Source of the DNA: CAZKCI01 sp964584165
GTDB taxonomy: Bacteria; Auribacterota; Erginobacteria; Erginobacterales; CAZKCI01
NCBI GenBank assembly: GCA_964584165.1
Contig: CAZOYW010000007.1
Location: 1 to 64,000, forward strand
Direction of reading: 5' to 3'
DNA length: 64,000 nt
A program made the position numbers and the translations under genes. Shown piece after piece: positions 48,952 to 57,392 of this stretch. The stretch's first letter is position 1. Each line of letters starts with the position of its first letter. Under the pieces are notes generated by a model, which had not been told where the DNA came from, searched no databases, and was given only the letters and a program-made list of their open reading frames with translations.

Positions 48952-49526
48952 GATCCCACGTGGAAACCTGGCTGGAGGGGGACGGGGCCGCATTCCTCCG
49001 GCGGATCGGCCTGAAGCCGGGCGACCGGGTCCTGGACTTCGGCTGCGGCCGCGGCCACTACTCCATCCCGGCAGCGCAGGTGGTGGGAACGGCGGGGCGG
49101 GTGCTGGCCATGGACAAGGAGGGGAAGGCCCTGGAAGGGCTGAAGCAGTGGGCGGAAAAGTTCGGGCTGACCAACCTCGAACCCCGGCTGACCGCCGGCG
49201 CGCTCGCCGTCGATTCCCCCGACGGGTCCTTCGACGCGATCCTGGCCTACGACGTCATCCACTACCCGGAGCGGCGGGAGCCGCTCTTCGCGGAATTCCA
49301 CCGGGTCCTGAAGGGGGGAGGCTTCCTCTCCGTCTATCCCAAGCACCGCCGGGGGGACCACCCCCTCCCCCCGATGGCTTGCCTGTCCCTGGATGAGATC
49401 GTCGCGGAGGTCGCCGGGGCCGGCTTTTCCCCGCGCCGGAGATTCTACGAGCGCCTCCTCCACGATGAGAGCTACAATCAGGGGGTGGTGATTAACTTCG
49501 CTTGGAGGACGCGACGATGCCGGTGA
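48948..49526 (+). CDS. Class I SAM-dependent methyltransferase
   Basis: A 192-residue methyltransferase: VLDFGCGRGHYSIPAAQVVG (motif I), MDKEGKALEGLKQWAEKFGL, DGSFDAILAYDVIHY and FHRVLKGGGFLSVYPK. It starts at ATG 48948, overlapping the SagB-type stop by four bases, and its final codons overlap the 45-residue gene at 49517. Acceptor unknown. Longer frames start inside the SagB-type gene and are rejected. Confidence 0.8.
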   Translation: MRSHVETWLEGDGAAFLRRIGLKPGDRVLDFGCGRGHYSIPAAQVVGTAGRVLAMDKEGKALEGLKQWAEKFGLTNLEPRLTAGALAVDSPDGSFDAILAYDVIHYPERREPLFAEFHRVLKGGGFLSVYPKHRRGDHPLPPMACLSLDEIVAEVAGAGFSPRRRFYERLLHDESYNQGVVINFAWRTRRCR

Positions 49527-49654
49527 TGGAGATCACCTTCGTCCCGGGCGTCCGGCGGGTGGTCACCTCGATCCGGATCGACGATCGTCGGGACAAGCTC
49601 CTGACCATGCAGGGCAAGCTGGCCTCGGTCCGCCGGAGACTCCAGCCCAAATAG
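49517..49654 (+). CDS. 45-residue small protein
   Basis: A short basic protein, MPVMEITFVPGVRRVVTSIR and a helical C-terminal half (DKLLTMQGKLASVRRRLQPK). TTGGAGG about 9 bases before the ATG is a good ribosome binding site and the start overlaps the methyltransferase end. It forms the last gene of the AbrB-SagB-methyltransferase run. A precursor-peptide or accessory role is possible but unsupported by any motif. Confidence 0.5.
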   Translation: MPVMEITFVPGVRRVVTSIRIDDRRDKLLTMQGKLASVRRRLQPK

Positions 49655-49670
49655 AGGGGGCTCTTCCCGC

Positions 49671-50105
49671 TCAGCGCTGGATCGGGTTCCCTTTCTCGTC
49701 CCAGTCCTGGCGGCTCACCTCCACTCCGTCGCGGTTTTCGATCTCCTCCGCCAGCTGTCCGTTCTCGTACCAGCTCCTCCAGGTGCCGACCGGAACGCCG
49801 TACCGATAGCCGTGCTCCGACTTCTTCTGGCCGTTCTCGTACCAGGACGTCTGCATCCCGTCCTGCACCCCGTCCCGATACCAGATCTCCGCCTTCTTCT
49901 GCCCGCTCGGGTAGCGCCGGACGACCGCGCCGGTGAACGGGGTCTTCGAGCCGGACTCGAACTTGGTCTCCTTCACCTCGAACAGTGTGCTTCCGTCCAC
50001 CACCCTCCCCTCGCCCGCCTCCGCCGGAACCGTCGTCTCGTTCCGGGCGCACCCCGCCCCGGCCAACGCCGCCGCCAGCCCGACCAGCGCCCAGGTGGTC
50101 CTCAC
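49671..50105 (-). CDS. YwqK/MORN-like repeat lipoprotein
   Basis: A 144-residue lipoprotein starting at GTG (VRTTWALVGLAAALAGAGC; lipobox LAGAGC) with AAGGAGGG upstream. It contains three MORN/YwqK-type repeats: VVRRYPSGQKKAEIWYRDGVQDG, SWYENGQKKSEHGYRYGVPVG and SWYENGQLAEEIENRDGVEV. Such modules are in envelope-associated and antitoxin-like proteins. It lies 11 bases after the peroxiredoxin gene, same strand. Confidence 0.75.
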   Translation of the reverse strand: MRTTWALVGLAAALAGAGCARNETTVPAEAGEGRVVDGSTLFEVKETKFESGSKTPFTGAVVRRYPSGQKKAEIWYRDGVQDGMQTSWYENGQKKSEHGYRYGVPVGTWRSWYENGQLAEEIENRDGVEVSRQDWDEKGNPIQR

Positions 50106-50116
50106 GCTCTCCCTCC

Positions 50117-50779
50117 TTACAAGTTCTTCTTGGAGAAGAACCAGTCCGTGCACTCGATCCCCTTCTCCCTCACCCGCTCCTCGGCCCCCTTCTGGGTCCG
50201 CGGCGGGGGCACGATCACCTTGTCGCCGGGGCGCCAGTTGGCCGGGGTGGCCACGCCGTGCTTGTCGGTGGTCTGGAGCGCCTGGATCAGGCGCAGGATC
50301 TCGTCCATGTTCCGCCCGGTGGAGAGCGGATAGTAGATGATGGCCCGGATCGTCTGCTCGAGGTCGATCACGAAGACGCAGCGGGAGGTCTCCGTCTTGC
50401 TGTCCCCCGGCATGATCATCCCGTAGAGCGACGCCACGTTCTTGTCCAGGTCGGCGATGATCGGGAAGGTGAGCTTTCGGCCAAACTTCTCCTCGACCGT
50501 CCTCGCCCAGGCGATGTGCGAGTAGACGCTGTCGATGGAGAGCCCCAAAAGCTCGCAGTTGAGCTCGCGGAGCTTCCCGTGGATCTCGGCGAAGGCGATG
50601 AACTCCGTCGTGCAGACCGGCGTGAAGTCGGCCGGGTGGGAGAACATGATCAGCCACTTGCCCTTGAAGTCGGAGAGCTTCAGGGGCCCGAAGGTGGTGA
50701 CCGCCTCGAACTGCGGGGCGGGGTCTCCGATCCGGGGAAAGGTCGGGCACGGGGCCTCGGCGGTTGTTTTTTCTTCCAT
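50117..50779 (-). CDS. Peroxiredoxin, Prx6/1-Cys type
   Basis: A 220-residue peroxiredoxin: peroxidatic C56 in SHPADFTPVCTTEF, LLGLSIDSVYSHIAWARTVEEKFG and the long C-terminal domain with ANWRPGDKVIVPPP, typical of Prx6/AhpC-like archaeal-type enzymes. A second Cys (C210, GIECTDWFF) could resolve the sulfenate. It reduces H2O2 and alkyl hydroperoxides. GGAGGC stands close to the ATG. It suits an anaerobe's oxygen defence. Confidence 0.93.
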   Translation of the reverse strand: MEEKTTAEAPCPTFPRIGDPAPQFEAVTTFGPLKLSDFKGKWLIMFSHPADFTPVCTTEFIAFAEIHGKLRELNCELLGLSIDSVYSHIAWARTVEEKFGRKLTFPIIADLDKNVASLYGMIMPGDSKTETSRCVFVIDLEQTIRAIIYYPLSTGRNMDEILRLIQALQTTDKHGVATPANWRPGDKVIVPPPRTQKGAEERVREKGIECTDWFFSKKNL

Positions 50780-50960
50780 GGGTATGCCTCCTTGGGCTCT
50801 TAAACCCGTTAAGCGCGTTTGCGCATCTTCTTCTTAGTTTAATCCGTCTTCCCGGCCCCGTCAAACCCCCAGCGGCGAGCCGAAAGTAGGACGCTTCTGC
50901 AATTAAACCCCGTCCCTCCTCCCTTTTCATTGGACAGCATGATAGGGAAGCGCTAAAAAG

Positions 50961-51464
50961 ATGCGACGAGGCGATGGGAGAAATAACGCCGTGGAAGACA
51001 TGGACTTCAGGATTCAAGCCGCTCTGGTGACGGCGGCGGCGGTCGTCATCACCGCGGTGACGAGCCAGGCGATCAAGATCTTTTCCGACCTCCACGACCG
51101 CCGGCGCCGCCATCGAATAAGCCTGATGAACCTCCGCAACGAGCTCGTCGTCAACCTCTCCCTGGCCCGGGCGATGACCGTCTGCAGCCGCACCTTCGGG
51201 ATGCGCTTCATCGACTCCGTCTGGACGACGGGGGACACCTCGGTCATCTACCTCGGCCGCCAGCCCGCGGAGAGGATCCTCGCCGCCTACACGAAGATGC
51301 AGCTCTTCAATTGCCTGAACGAGCGCTACCAGCTGATCGCCCGGTCCCCGGAGTATGGACCCAGCCGCGGTCAGCGCCTGGTGGACGAGCAGAAGGAGCA
51401 GGCCGACCTCGCCGCCGAAATCGAACGGCTCCTCGCCGAACTCGTTCCGGCGATCCGGATCTGA
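50961..51464 (+). CDS. Single-helix membrane-anchored hypothetical protein
   Basis: A 167-residue protein with one N-terminal membrane helix (FRIQAALVTAAAVVITAVTSQAI), a basic segment (DLHDRRRRHRIS) and a helical cytoplasmic domain rich in Leu/Ala/Glu. The start is uncertain: 50961 is the longest, but GTG 50991 has a GGGAG site and ATG 51000 begins MDFRIQAALV. The family is not recognised. Confidence 0.5.
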   Translation: MRRGDGRNNAVEDMDFRIQAALVTAAAVVITAVTSQAIKIFSDLHDRRRRHRISLMNLRNELVVNLSLARAMTVCSRTFGMRFIDSVWTTGDTSVIYLGRQPAERILAAYTKMQLFNCLNERYQLIARSPEYGPSRGQRLVDEQKEQADLAAEIERLLAELVPAIRI

Positions 51465-51494
51465 GCCTAGGGGCAGCGGGGAGGCCACCCATCC

Positions 51495-52745
51495 GTGAAA
51501 GCCGAGATCATCGCGATCGGTGACGAACTCCTCTCCGGGGAAACCGAGGACAGCAACTCTTCCCTCATCTCCCGCGCCCTCGCCGGGGCGGGGATCGACG
51601 TCGTCCGCCGCCGGACGGTCGGCGACCGGAAGGACGAGATCGTCGCCGCCCTGCGCGAGGCGGCGGCGCGGGTCCGCCTGGTCATCGCCACCGGGGGGCT
51701 CGGGCCCACCCCGGCCGACCTCACCCGCCAAGCCCTGGCCGAAGCCGCCGGACGACCGCTCGTCCGCGACCCGCGGGCGGAGGCGAACCTCCGCGCCTTC
51801 TTCTCCCGCCGCGGCTGGTCGCCGTCCGGAAGCAACTTCCGCCAGTGCGAGGCTCCGGCGGGCGCCGAGCTGATCGAGAACTCCTGCGGGACGGCGCCGG
51901 GGATCTTCCTGGAATGGTCCGGCGCGCTCCTCTTCGCCCTCCCCGGCCCCCCCGCCGAGATGCGCGAGATGCTCCTCCGCTCGGTCCTCCCCCGCCTGCG
52001 GGAGGAGGCGCGGGAGTCGGGGGGAGGGACAAGGGAAGCCCGGACGCTCCGCCTCATCGGGATCGGCGAATCGAACGCGGCCGAGGCGCTCCGCGGACTC
52101 ATCGACCCCGCCGGCGAACCCGCGCTCGCCATCTACGCCTCCCCGGGGGAGGTGCGCCTGCGCCTCTCCGCGAAGGGTGCGGGCGCGGCGGCCCGGCTCG
52201 GCGCGCTCGAGAGCGAAGTCCGCCGGCGACTGGGAGAGCGCATCTACGGCGAAGACGACGACACCCTGGAGTCGGTGGCGGGAAAGCTTCTCCGGGAGAG
52301 GAAGGCCACCCTCGCCCTGGCGGAGTCCTGCACCGGGGGCTTGATCGCCGACCGGATCACCGACGTCCCGGGCGCTTCGGACTACTTCGCCGCCGGCTTC
52401 GTCGCCTACGCCAACGCGGCGAAGGTCCGTCTCCTCGGAGTCGATGAGGCGATCATCCCAGCGCACGGGGCGGTGAGCGAGGAGTGCGCCCGGGCGATGG
52501 CGGAAGGCGCGCGGGCGCGGGCGGGGACGGACCTCGCCCTGGCCGTGACGGGGATCGCCGGTCCGGGAGGAGGGAGCCCGGAGAAGCCGGTCGGCCTGGT
52601 CTATATCGCCCTGGCCGACGATTCCGGGACGTCGGTGGAAAAACACCTCTGTCCCGGGACACGGCTCCAGTTCAAGCGGCGCGTCTCCACCCTCGCCCTC
52701 GACCTCCTGCGCCGGAGACTGATGAGCAAAGAGCGGAAGGCCTAG
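51495..52745 (+). CDS. cinA: CinA-like protein, NMN amidohydrolase family
   Basis: A 416-residue full-length CinA: an N-terminal MoaB/MogA-like domain (KAEIIAIGDELLSGETEDSNSSLIS, VIATGGLGPTPADLTRQALAEAAG, PGPPAEM) and a C-terminal CinA domain (LALAESCTGGLIADRITDVPGASDYFAAG, VTGIAGPGGGSPEKPVGLVYIAL). Bacterial CinA cleaves NMN and ADP-ribose-type compounds. GTG start. A cluster of palindromic repeats follows at 52785. Confidence 0.93.
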   Translation: MKAEIIAIGDELLSGETEDSNSSLISRALAGAGIDVVRRRTVGDRKDEIVAALREAAARVRLVIATGGLGPTPADLTRQALAEAAGRPLVRDPRAEANLRAFFSRRGWSPSGSNFRQCEAPAGAELIENSCGTAPGIFLEWSGALLFALPGPPAEMREMLLRSVLPRLREEARESGGGTREARTLRLIGIGESNAAEALRGLIDPAGEPALAIYASPGEVRLRLSAKGAGAAARLGALESEVRRRLGERIYGEDDDTLESVAGKLLRERKATLALAESCTGGLIADRITDVPGASDYFAAGFVAYANAAKVRLLGVDEAIIPAHGAVSEECARAMAEGARARAGTDLALAVTGIAGPGGGSPEKPVGLVYIALADDSGTSVEKHLCPGTRLQFKRRVSTLALDLLRRRLMSKERKA

Positions 52746-52779
52746 AGCAGAGAACCGGAGCCAGCGACAAGCGCAGCGA

Positions 52780-52933
52780 TACTGCAAGCCTTTCCGAAGG
52801 AAAGGCGGTCCTACAAGCGAAGCGATCCCACAAGCCTTTCCGATCCGCCAGCGGATCGGAAAGGCGATTCTACAAGCGTAGCGATCCTACAAGCCTTTCC
52901 GATTCGCCAACGAATCGGAAAGGCGATCCCGCA
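52780..52933. repeat. Cluster of CTTTCCGA palindromes
   Basis: Three copies of ACAAGCCTTTCCGA...GGAAAGGCGAT, with a divergent central hairpin in each (for example GATCCGCCAGCGGATC and GATTCGCCAACGAATC), alternate with CTACAAGCGNAGCGATCC. Stems covary between copies. It lies between cinA and the arfB-like gene. Confidence 0.65.
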
Positions 52934-52938
52934 TCTCC

Positions 52939-53361
52939 ATGATCTTCATCACTCCCAGCCTCTCCCTCCCCGAGCGGGAGATCTCCTTCTCCTTCGTCCG
53001 CTCCCCCGGGCCCGGCGGACAGAACGTGAACAAGGTCGCCACCGCCGTCCTCCTCCGCTTCGACCTCGCCGCCTCCTCGCTCCCCGCCCCGGTCAAGGAT
53101 CGCCTGGCCAGACTCGCCGGATCGCGGGTCAACCGGGAAGGGATCCTGCTTGTCCGGGCCAGCCGATTCCGGACCCAGGGTGAGAACCGCCGCGACGCCG
53201 TCGAGCGTTTCGCCGCCCTCGTCCGGCGAGCGCTCGAACCCCCGCGCGCCCGCCGGAAGACCCGTCCCCGGGCCGGGGCGCGGGAGAAGCGCCTGGAGGG
53301 CAAGCGCCTCCGCTCCCGGAAAAAGATCTGCCGGCGGCGGCCGACGGCGTGGGATAATTGA
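52939..53361 (+). CDS. arfB: ArfB-type peptidyl-tRNA hydrolase
   Basis: A 140-residue class I release-factor-like protein with the catalytic GGQ (G26-G27-Q28 in SPGPGGQNVNKVAT) and a basic C-terminal tail (RRKTRPRAGAREKRLEGKRLRSRKK) that binds the empty mRNA channel. It rescues stalled ribosomes. The start ATG at 52939 is after the repeat cluster; the stop overlaps the next gene start. Confidence 0.93.
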   Translation: MIFITPSLSLPEREISFSFVRSPGPGGQNVNKVATAVLLRFDLAASSLPAPVKDRLARLAGSRVNREGILLVRASRFRTQGENRRDAVERFAALVRRALEPPRARRKTRPRAGAREKRLEGKRLRSRKKICRRRPTAWDN

Positions 53362-54335
53362 AGCCGGAACGCGGGGAATATCTGATGCCGGCCGCCCAGC
53401 TGAACCGAGAGCGCATCACCCGGATCGCCCGCCTCCTCCAGGGGGTCCCCGACCTCCCAGTCTTGGACTACGCGGGCAACCTCTTCCCGCCGCCCGGCGC
53501 CTCCGGCGCGCTCGAATATTTTTTCGGGATCGTCCTCCACCAGTTCGGCTTCTGGACGGACGACGGGCGGCGCTACGCCGCTCCCATGCTCGCCCGGATC
53601 GAGGGGCGAACCCTGAAGGGCTCGGACTTCGTCTGGAAGGCGGGAGCGCGGGCCGCGGAGCGCGAACCGGACTTCTTCGATCCCGCCTTCCAGGCCGTCA
53701 TCTCTCCCCGCACCTTCGCCGCCGCCTTCGCCGAGGACGCCGGCACCTGCCCCCTCCCCATGTTCGACGCCCATGTCGCCCTCTCCCGGTCCTACGGCCG
53801 GGACCTCCTCGCCCAGGGGCTTTCCCCCCGGGGGATCGTCGAATCCGTGAACGCCGAGGACCGCCCCCTCAACGCGCTCCTCAAGGTCCTCTCGGGCGTC
53901 GGCGGGTACCGCGAGGACCCCCTCCGGAAAAAGGCCCTCCTCCTCGCTCTTGCGCTCGAGCGGAGGCCCGAGCGTTTCCTCCGGGTCAAGGACCCTCTGA
54001 GCTGGGCGCCGGTCGTCGACTACCATAACATCCGGACGGCGCTGCGCACGGGCATGGTGGAGCCGGTCGGGGAGCCCCTCCGGGGCAAGCTCCGGCGGCG
54101 GGAGTTCGTGACCGAGGAGGAGGAGCGGGCGGTGCGAGCGGCGACCTTCGACGCCATCGCAGGCCTGATCGAGGGCTCGGGCGCGGGCGTGGCCAAGATC
54201 GACGCTCTCTTCTTCGGGGCGCGCCGGACCTGCCCGGAGATGACGGCGCCGGACTGCCCGCGCTGCCCGCTCGAGAAGGCCTGCGCGAAACGGACCGAAC
54301 TCTTCCAGCCCGTCTTCCGGACCACGTTCTACTGA
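53358..54335 (+). CDS. Qng1-like protein with C-terminal Fe-S motif
   Basis: A 325-residue protein of uncertain family. It aligns in outline with the DUF2419-type protein at 55307: LEYFFGIVLHQFGFW, ISPRTFAAAFAEDAG, a DAHVALSRSYGRDLL helix, VDYHNIRTALRTGMVEPV, and a shared RT-x-FY end. Unlike it, it carries C292-x7-C300-x2-C303-x5-C309 near the C-terminus, close to the endonuclease III [4Fe-4S] pattern. Qng1 has an HhH-glycosylase-like fold, so a Fe-S glycosylase of a modified nucleoside is plausible but inferred. GTG/ATG start overlaps arfB. Confidence 0.5.
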   Translation: MKPERGEYLMPAAQLNRERITRIARLLQGVPDLPVLDYAGNLFPPPGASGALEYFFGIVLHQFGFWTDDGRRYAAPMLARIEGRTLKGSDFVWKAGARAAEREPDFFDPAFQAVISPRTFAAAFAEDAGTCPLPMFDAHVALSRSYGRDLLAQGLSPRGIVESVNAEDRPLNALLKVLSGVGGYREDPLRKKALLLALALERRPERFLRVKDPLSWAPVVDYHNIRTALRTGMVEPVGEPLRGKLRRREFVTEEEERAVRAATFDAIAGLIEGSGAGVAKIDALFFGARRTCPEMTAPDCPRCPLEKACAKRTELFQPVFRTTFY

Positions 54336-54343
54336 AACATTCT

Positions 54344-54424
54344 TGCCACTAAGACACCAAGTCACGAAGAACTGACATAATGTCTTTCTTCGTGCTTCCT
54401 TTGTGCCTTGGCGCCTTTGTGGCA
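54344..54424. repeat. Imperfect inverted repeat (AAGACACCAAG / CTTGG...GTGGCA)
   Basis: Arms TGCCACTAAGACACCAAG... (54344) and ...GCCTTGGCGCCTTTGTGGCA (ending 54424) with an inner CACGAAGAA / TTCTTCGTG pair. It is a widely distributed-looking intergenic repeat type, between the Qng1-like and rlmB genes. Confidence 0.6.
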
Positions 54425-54441
54425 TAATCCCCCGTCGGGCC

Positions 54442-55170
54442 ATGATCATCTACGGACGCAACGTCATCCGGGAAGCCATTCAGGCCGGAGTCCGCCTTTC
54501 CCGCGCTTACCTCGCCGTCGGCGAGGGAGCCGCGGCGGAGCTCAAGCGCCTGGAAGAGGAGCTCGCCCGCCGGGGAGTCCCGGTCGAGAAGCTCTCCCGC
54601 GACCGACTGGAGGCCGTCGCCCACTCCCGCGAGCACCAGGGGATCGCGGCCAAGATGGCGGATTTCGCCTACGCCGACGTCGGCGCCGTCCTGGACAGCC
54701 TCTCCCGACCCCCCTTCGTCGTCCTCCTCGACCGGATTCAGGACCCCCACAACCTGGGGGCGATCATCCGCACCGCCTACGGGGCGGGGGCGGACCTGAT
54801 CGTCATCCCCGCCCACGACGCCTGCCTGGTCACTCCCGCCGTCCTCAAGACCTCGGCGGGCTACGCCTTCCGGATGCCGATCGCCGTGGAAACCAACCTC
54901 TCCCGGACCGTCGCGCTCCTGAAAGAGCGCGGGATCTGGGTCTACGGCGCGGTCATGGGCGGCGAGTCCTGTTTCCGGGTCGACTTCTCCGGGCCGGCGG
55001 CGCTCGTTTTCGGGAACGAGGGGGACGGGATCCGGAAGATGCTCCTCGAAAAGTGCGACTTCCGTGTCTCCATCCCGATGGCGCGGGAGATGGACTCGCT
55101 CAACGTCTCCGTCTCCGCCGCCGTGATCGCCTTCCGGGTGCTGGAGTCGCGGGCCAGCGCGCGGGTCTAA
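54442..55170 (+). CDS. rlmB: 23S rRNA (guanosine-2'-O) methyltransferase RlmB-like
   Basis: A 242-residue SPOUT methyltransferase: N-terminal MIIYGRNVIREAIQAGVRLSRAYLA substrate-binding domain, VVLLDRIQDPHNLGAIIRTAYGAGADLIVI, LVFGNEGDGIRK and IPMAREMDSLNVSVSAAVIAFRVL (the knot). It 2'-O-methylates a 23S rRNA guanosine or a tRNA ribose. I chose ATG 54442; the 13-residue extension lies in a repeat. Confidence 0.9.
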   Translation: MIIYGRNVIREAIQAGVRLSRAYLAVGEGAAAELKRLEEELARRGVPVEKLSRDRLEAVAHSREHQGIAAKMADFAYADVGAVLDSLSRPPFVVLLDRIQDPHNLGAIIRTAYGAGADLIVIPAHDACLVTPAVLKTSAGYAFRMPIAVETNLSRTVALLKERGIWVYGAVMGGESCFRVDFSGPAALVFGNEGDGIRKMLLEKCDFRVSIPMAREMDSLNVSVSAAVIAFRVLESRASARV

Positions 55171-55306
55171 AGACCCGCGCCTACGGAAAACGGGGAGGGC
55201 AACACCGAGTGCCCGTAGCCGCGGACCTTTGATTGACCACAACCCCATCCCAAGGTAATCATCCCGACGAAAGTCGGGACAGGACCGCGGGCGGGGCAAG
55301 GACGCC

Positions 55307-56272
55307 ATGAAATCCTACACCGAACTCGTCCGCTCCACCTGCCGCCAAGCGGCGGAGGCGGCCGTCCACGTCCGCATCCGCCCGGAGAGGATCGCCGCCT
55401 ACGGCCGCTCCCTCCTCGCGGTCCGCCCCCCTCCCCCCGGCCTCGACCCCGCCCGCCACTACCTCGGCCACGACGAGGACACCGTCGCCTTCATCCTCAC
55501 ACTCGACTCGATCAACTTCGGATCGGGCTACTTCCCCCGCCTGAAGAAGCGGCCGGGCTGCTCGGGCTACTTCACCGTCGCCTCCGCCCTGACCGACCGC
55601 TTCCGCGAGCGGGGGCCGCTCTCCGCCGAGGAGCTGAGCCAGATCACCCCCCGCGACTGCGCCGGCATCTTCGGCCAGGACCTCTCCGACGGCGCCGTCG
55701 CCGAGCTGATGTCCCTCTTCGCCGGCGCCCTCAACGACCTCGGCCGCCTCCTCAACCGGAAATACGCCGGGAGCTTCCTCGGACTGGCCGGGGCGGCCCG
55801 GGGGTCGGTCGAGAGGATGATCGGACTCCTCAACGGGATGGAGGCCTTCGCCGACAGGGAGACCTATCGCGGGGGGCTCATCGTCCACTTCTACAAGCGG
55901 GCCCAGATCGCCTGCGCCGACCTCGCCCTGGCCTTCGACCGGCAGGGGCCGGGGCGCTTCGACGACCTCGAGCGCCTCACCATCTTCGCCGACAACCTCG
56001 TCCCCCACGTCCTGCGGGTGGACGGCGTCCTCGAGTACGACCAGGATCTCCTCGACCGGATCGAGAAAGGAGTCCTGATCCCGAAGGGCTCCGAGGAGGA
56101 GATCGAGCTTCGGGCCTCGGCCGTCCACGCCGTCGAGCTGATCGCGGAGAGCCTGAAGGGCTCGGAACGCCCGCTTGCTCCGATGGAGCTCGACTACGTC
56201 CTCTGGAACCGCGGCCAGGAGCCGTCCTACAAGGCCCGCCCCCGCCACCGGACGAGGACCGTGTTCTACTGA
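55307..56272 (+). CDS. Queuosine salvage protein, Qng1/DUF2419 family
   Basis: A 321-residue protein of the DUF2419 family (Qng1, queuosine-nucleoside/phosphate N-glycosylase): VAFILTLDSINFGSGYFPRL, ITPRDCAGIFGQD, the LTIFADNLVPHVLRVDGVLEYDQDLLDRIEKGVLI segment, EIELRASAVHAVELIAE and MELDYVLWNRGQE. The catalytic acid is expected in the LDSINFGSG region. It releases queuine from Q-derived nucleosides for salvage. No tgt or other queuosine gene is in the window. A fainter relative is at 53358. Confidence 0.75.
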   Translation: MKSYTELVRSTCRQAAEAAVHVRIRPERIAAYGRSLLAVRPPPPGLDPARHYLGHDEDTVAFILTLDSINFGSGYFPRLKKRPGCSGYFTVASALTDRFRERGPLSAEELSQITPRDCAGIFGQDLSDGAVAELMSLFAGALNDLGRLLNRKYAGSFLGLAGAARGSVERMIGLLNGMEAFADRETYRGGLIVHFYKRAQIACADLALAFDRQGPGRFDDLERLTIFADNLVPHVLRVDGVLEYDQDLLDRIEKGVLIPKGSEEEIELRASAVHAVELIAESLKGSERPLAPMELDYVLWNRGQEPSYKARPRHRTRTVFY

Positions 56273-56298
56273 GCCGAAGCTCATCGCGACGAATAAAA

Positions 56299-56348
56299 AG
56301 TGATCAGTAATCAGTCACTGATAACTGATTACTGATCACTGATTACTG
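56299..56348. repeat. GATCAGTAATCAGT-type tandem repeat
   Basis: Alternating TGATCAGTAATCAGT / ACTGATTACTGATCA units fill the 50 bases before rlmN; similar strings are at about 22021-22049 and 44309-44330. Confidence 0.6.
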
Positions 56349-56360
56349 TATGCTGCTTCC

Positions 56361-57392
56361 ATGAACCTTTCCGCCCTTCCCGAAATCCTCAAGGACGAGC
56401 CTCCCTACCGGGAGAAGCAGGTCCGCCACGCCCTCTTTTCCCAGCTGATCGGGTCCTGGGACGAGGCGACGAACCTCTCCAAGGAGCTGCGGGAGAAGCT
56501 GAAAGCCGCCGTCCCGGTCGATCTCCCGGCCGAGATCGTCCGCTCCGCCGACGGAAAAACCCTGAAGGCGGCACTGCGCCTCATCGACGGGGAGACGGTG
56601 GAGACCGTCCTCATCCGCCACCGGGACGGGCGCAACACGGTCTGCGTCTCCTCCCAGGCGGGCTGCCCGCTCAAGTGCTCCTTCTGCCTCACCGGACGGG
56701 CGGGCTGGCGGCGCAACCTCCAGGCGGAGGAGATCGTCGACCAGGTTGTCCTCTTCGCGCGCCTCCTGAAACGGGAGGGGGAGCGGGTCTCCAATGTGGT
56801 CATGATGGGGATGGGGGAGCCCTTCATCAACTACGCCCAGGCCCTCGCCGCGGTCCGGATGCTCAACCGGCCGGACATGCTCGGGATCGGGGCCCGCAAG
56901 ATCTCCATCTCGACCGTCGGGATTGTCGAGGGGATCGAGAAGCTCGCCCGGGAGCCCCTCCAGGTCAACCTCGCCCTCTCCCTCCACGCCCCGGACGACG
57001 CGCGCCGGGAGAAGCTCATCCCGGTCAACCGGAAATACCCGATCGCCCGGGTCCTGGCGGCCGTCTCCGACTACATCGAGAAGACCCGCCGGCGGGTGAT
57101 GATCGAGTACCTCCTGCTCAAGGACTTCAACGACTCCGAGGAGGACGCGCGGAAGCTCGCCGCCCTGCTCAAGAAGTCCCTGAAGCGCCTTTTCTTCGTC
57201 AACCTGATCGCCTGCAACCCCGGCGGTCCGGGGGAGGCCTCTCCTCCCGAGCGGATCAAGCGCTTCCAGGCCGTCCTCGAGGGCGAGCGGATCGAGGCGG
57301 TCGAGCGCTTCCGCTTCGGCGACGAGATCGCCGGGGCCTGCGGCCAGCTGGCGGGCAGACCCGGAGATCCAACCGCGAATCTCCGTGAATAG
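56361..57392 (+). CDS. rlmN: Dual-specificity RNA methyltransferase RlmN
   Basis: A 343-residue radical SAM methyltransferase that modifies A2503 of 23S rRNA (and tRNA A37). C102-x3-C106-x2-C109 binds the [4Fe-4S] cluster. C95 and C327 (AGACGQL) correspond to the methyl-carrying and intermediate-resolving cysteines of E. coli RlmN (C355 and C118 pair). VVMMGMGEPFINY and LALSLHAPDD follow. It may share a transcript with the upstream Qng1 gene, though a repeat lies between. Confidence 0.95.
   Translation: MNLSALPEILKDEPPYREKQVRHALFSQLIGSWDEATNLSKELREKLKAAVPVDLPAEIVRSADGKTLKAALRLIDGETVETVLIRHRDGRNTVCVSSQAGCPLKCSFCLTGRAGWRRNLQAEEIVDQVVLFARLLKREGERVSNVVMMGMGEPFINYAQALAAVRMLNRPDMLGIGARKISISTVGIVEGIEKLAREPLQVNLALSLHAPDDARREKLIPVNRKYPIARVLAAVSDYIEKTRRRVMIEYLLLKDFNDSEEDARKLAALLKKSLKRLFFVNLIACNPGGPGEASPPERIKRFQAVLEGERIEAVERFRFGDEIAGACGQLAGRPGDPTANLRE

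Noticed and set aside
50106..52787. N-terminal ~900 residues of a 1038-residue minus-strand frame
   Set aside because: Only the C-terminal 144 residues (49671-50105) form a real lipoprotein; the rest is antisense to cinA and peroxiredoxin.
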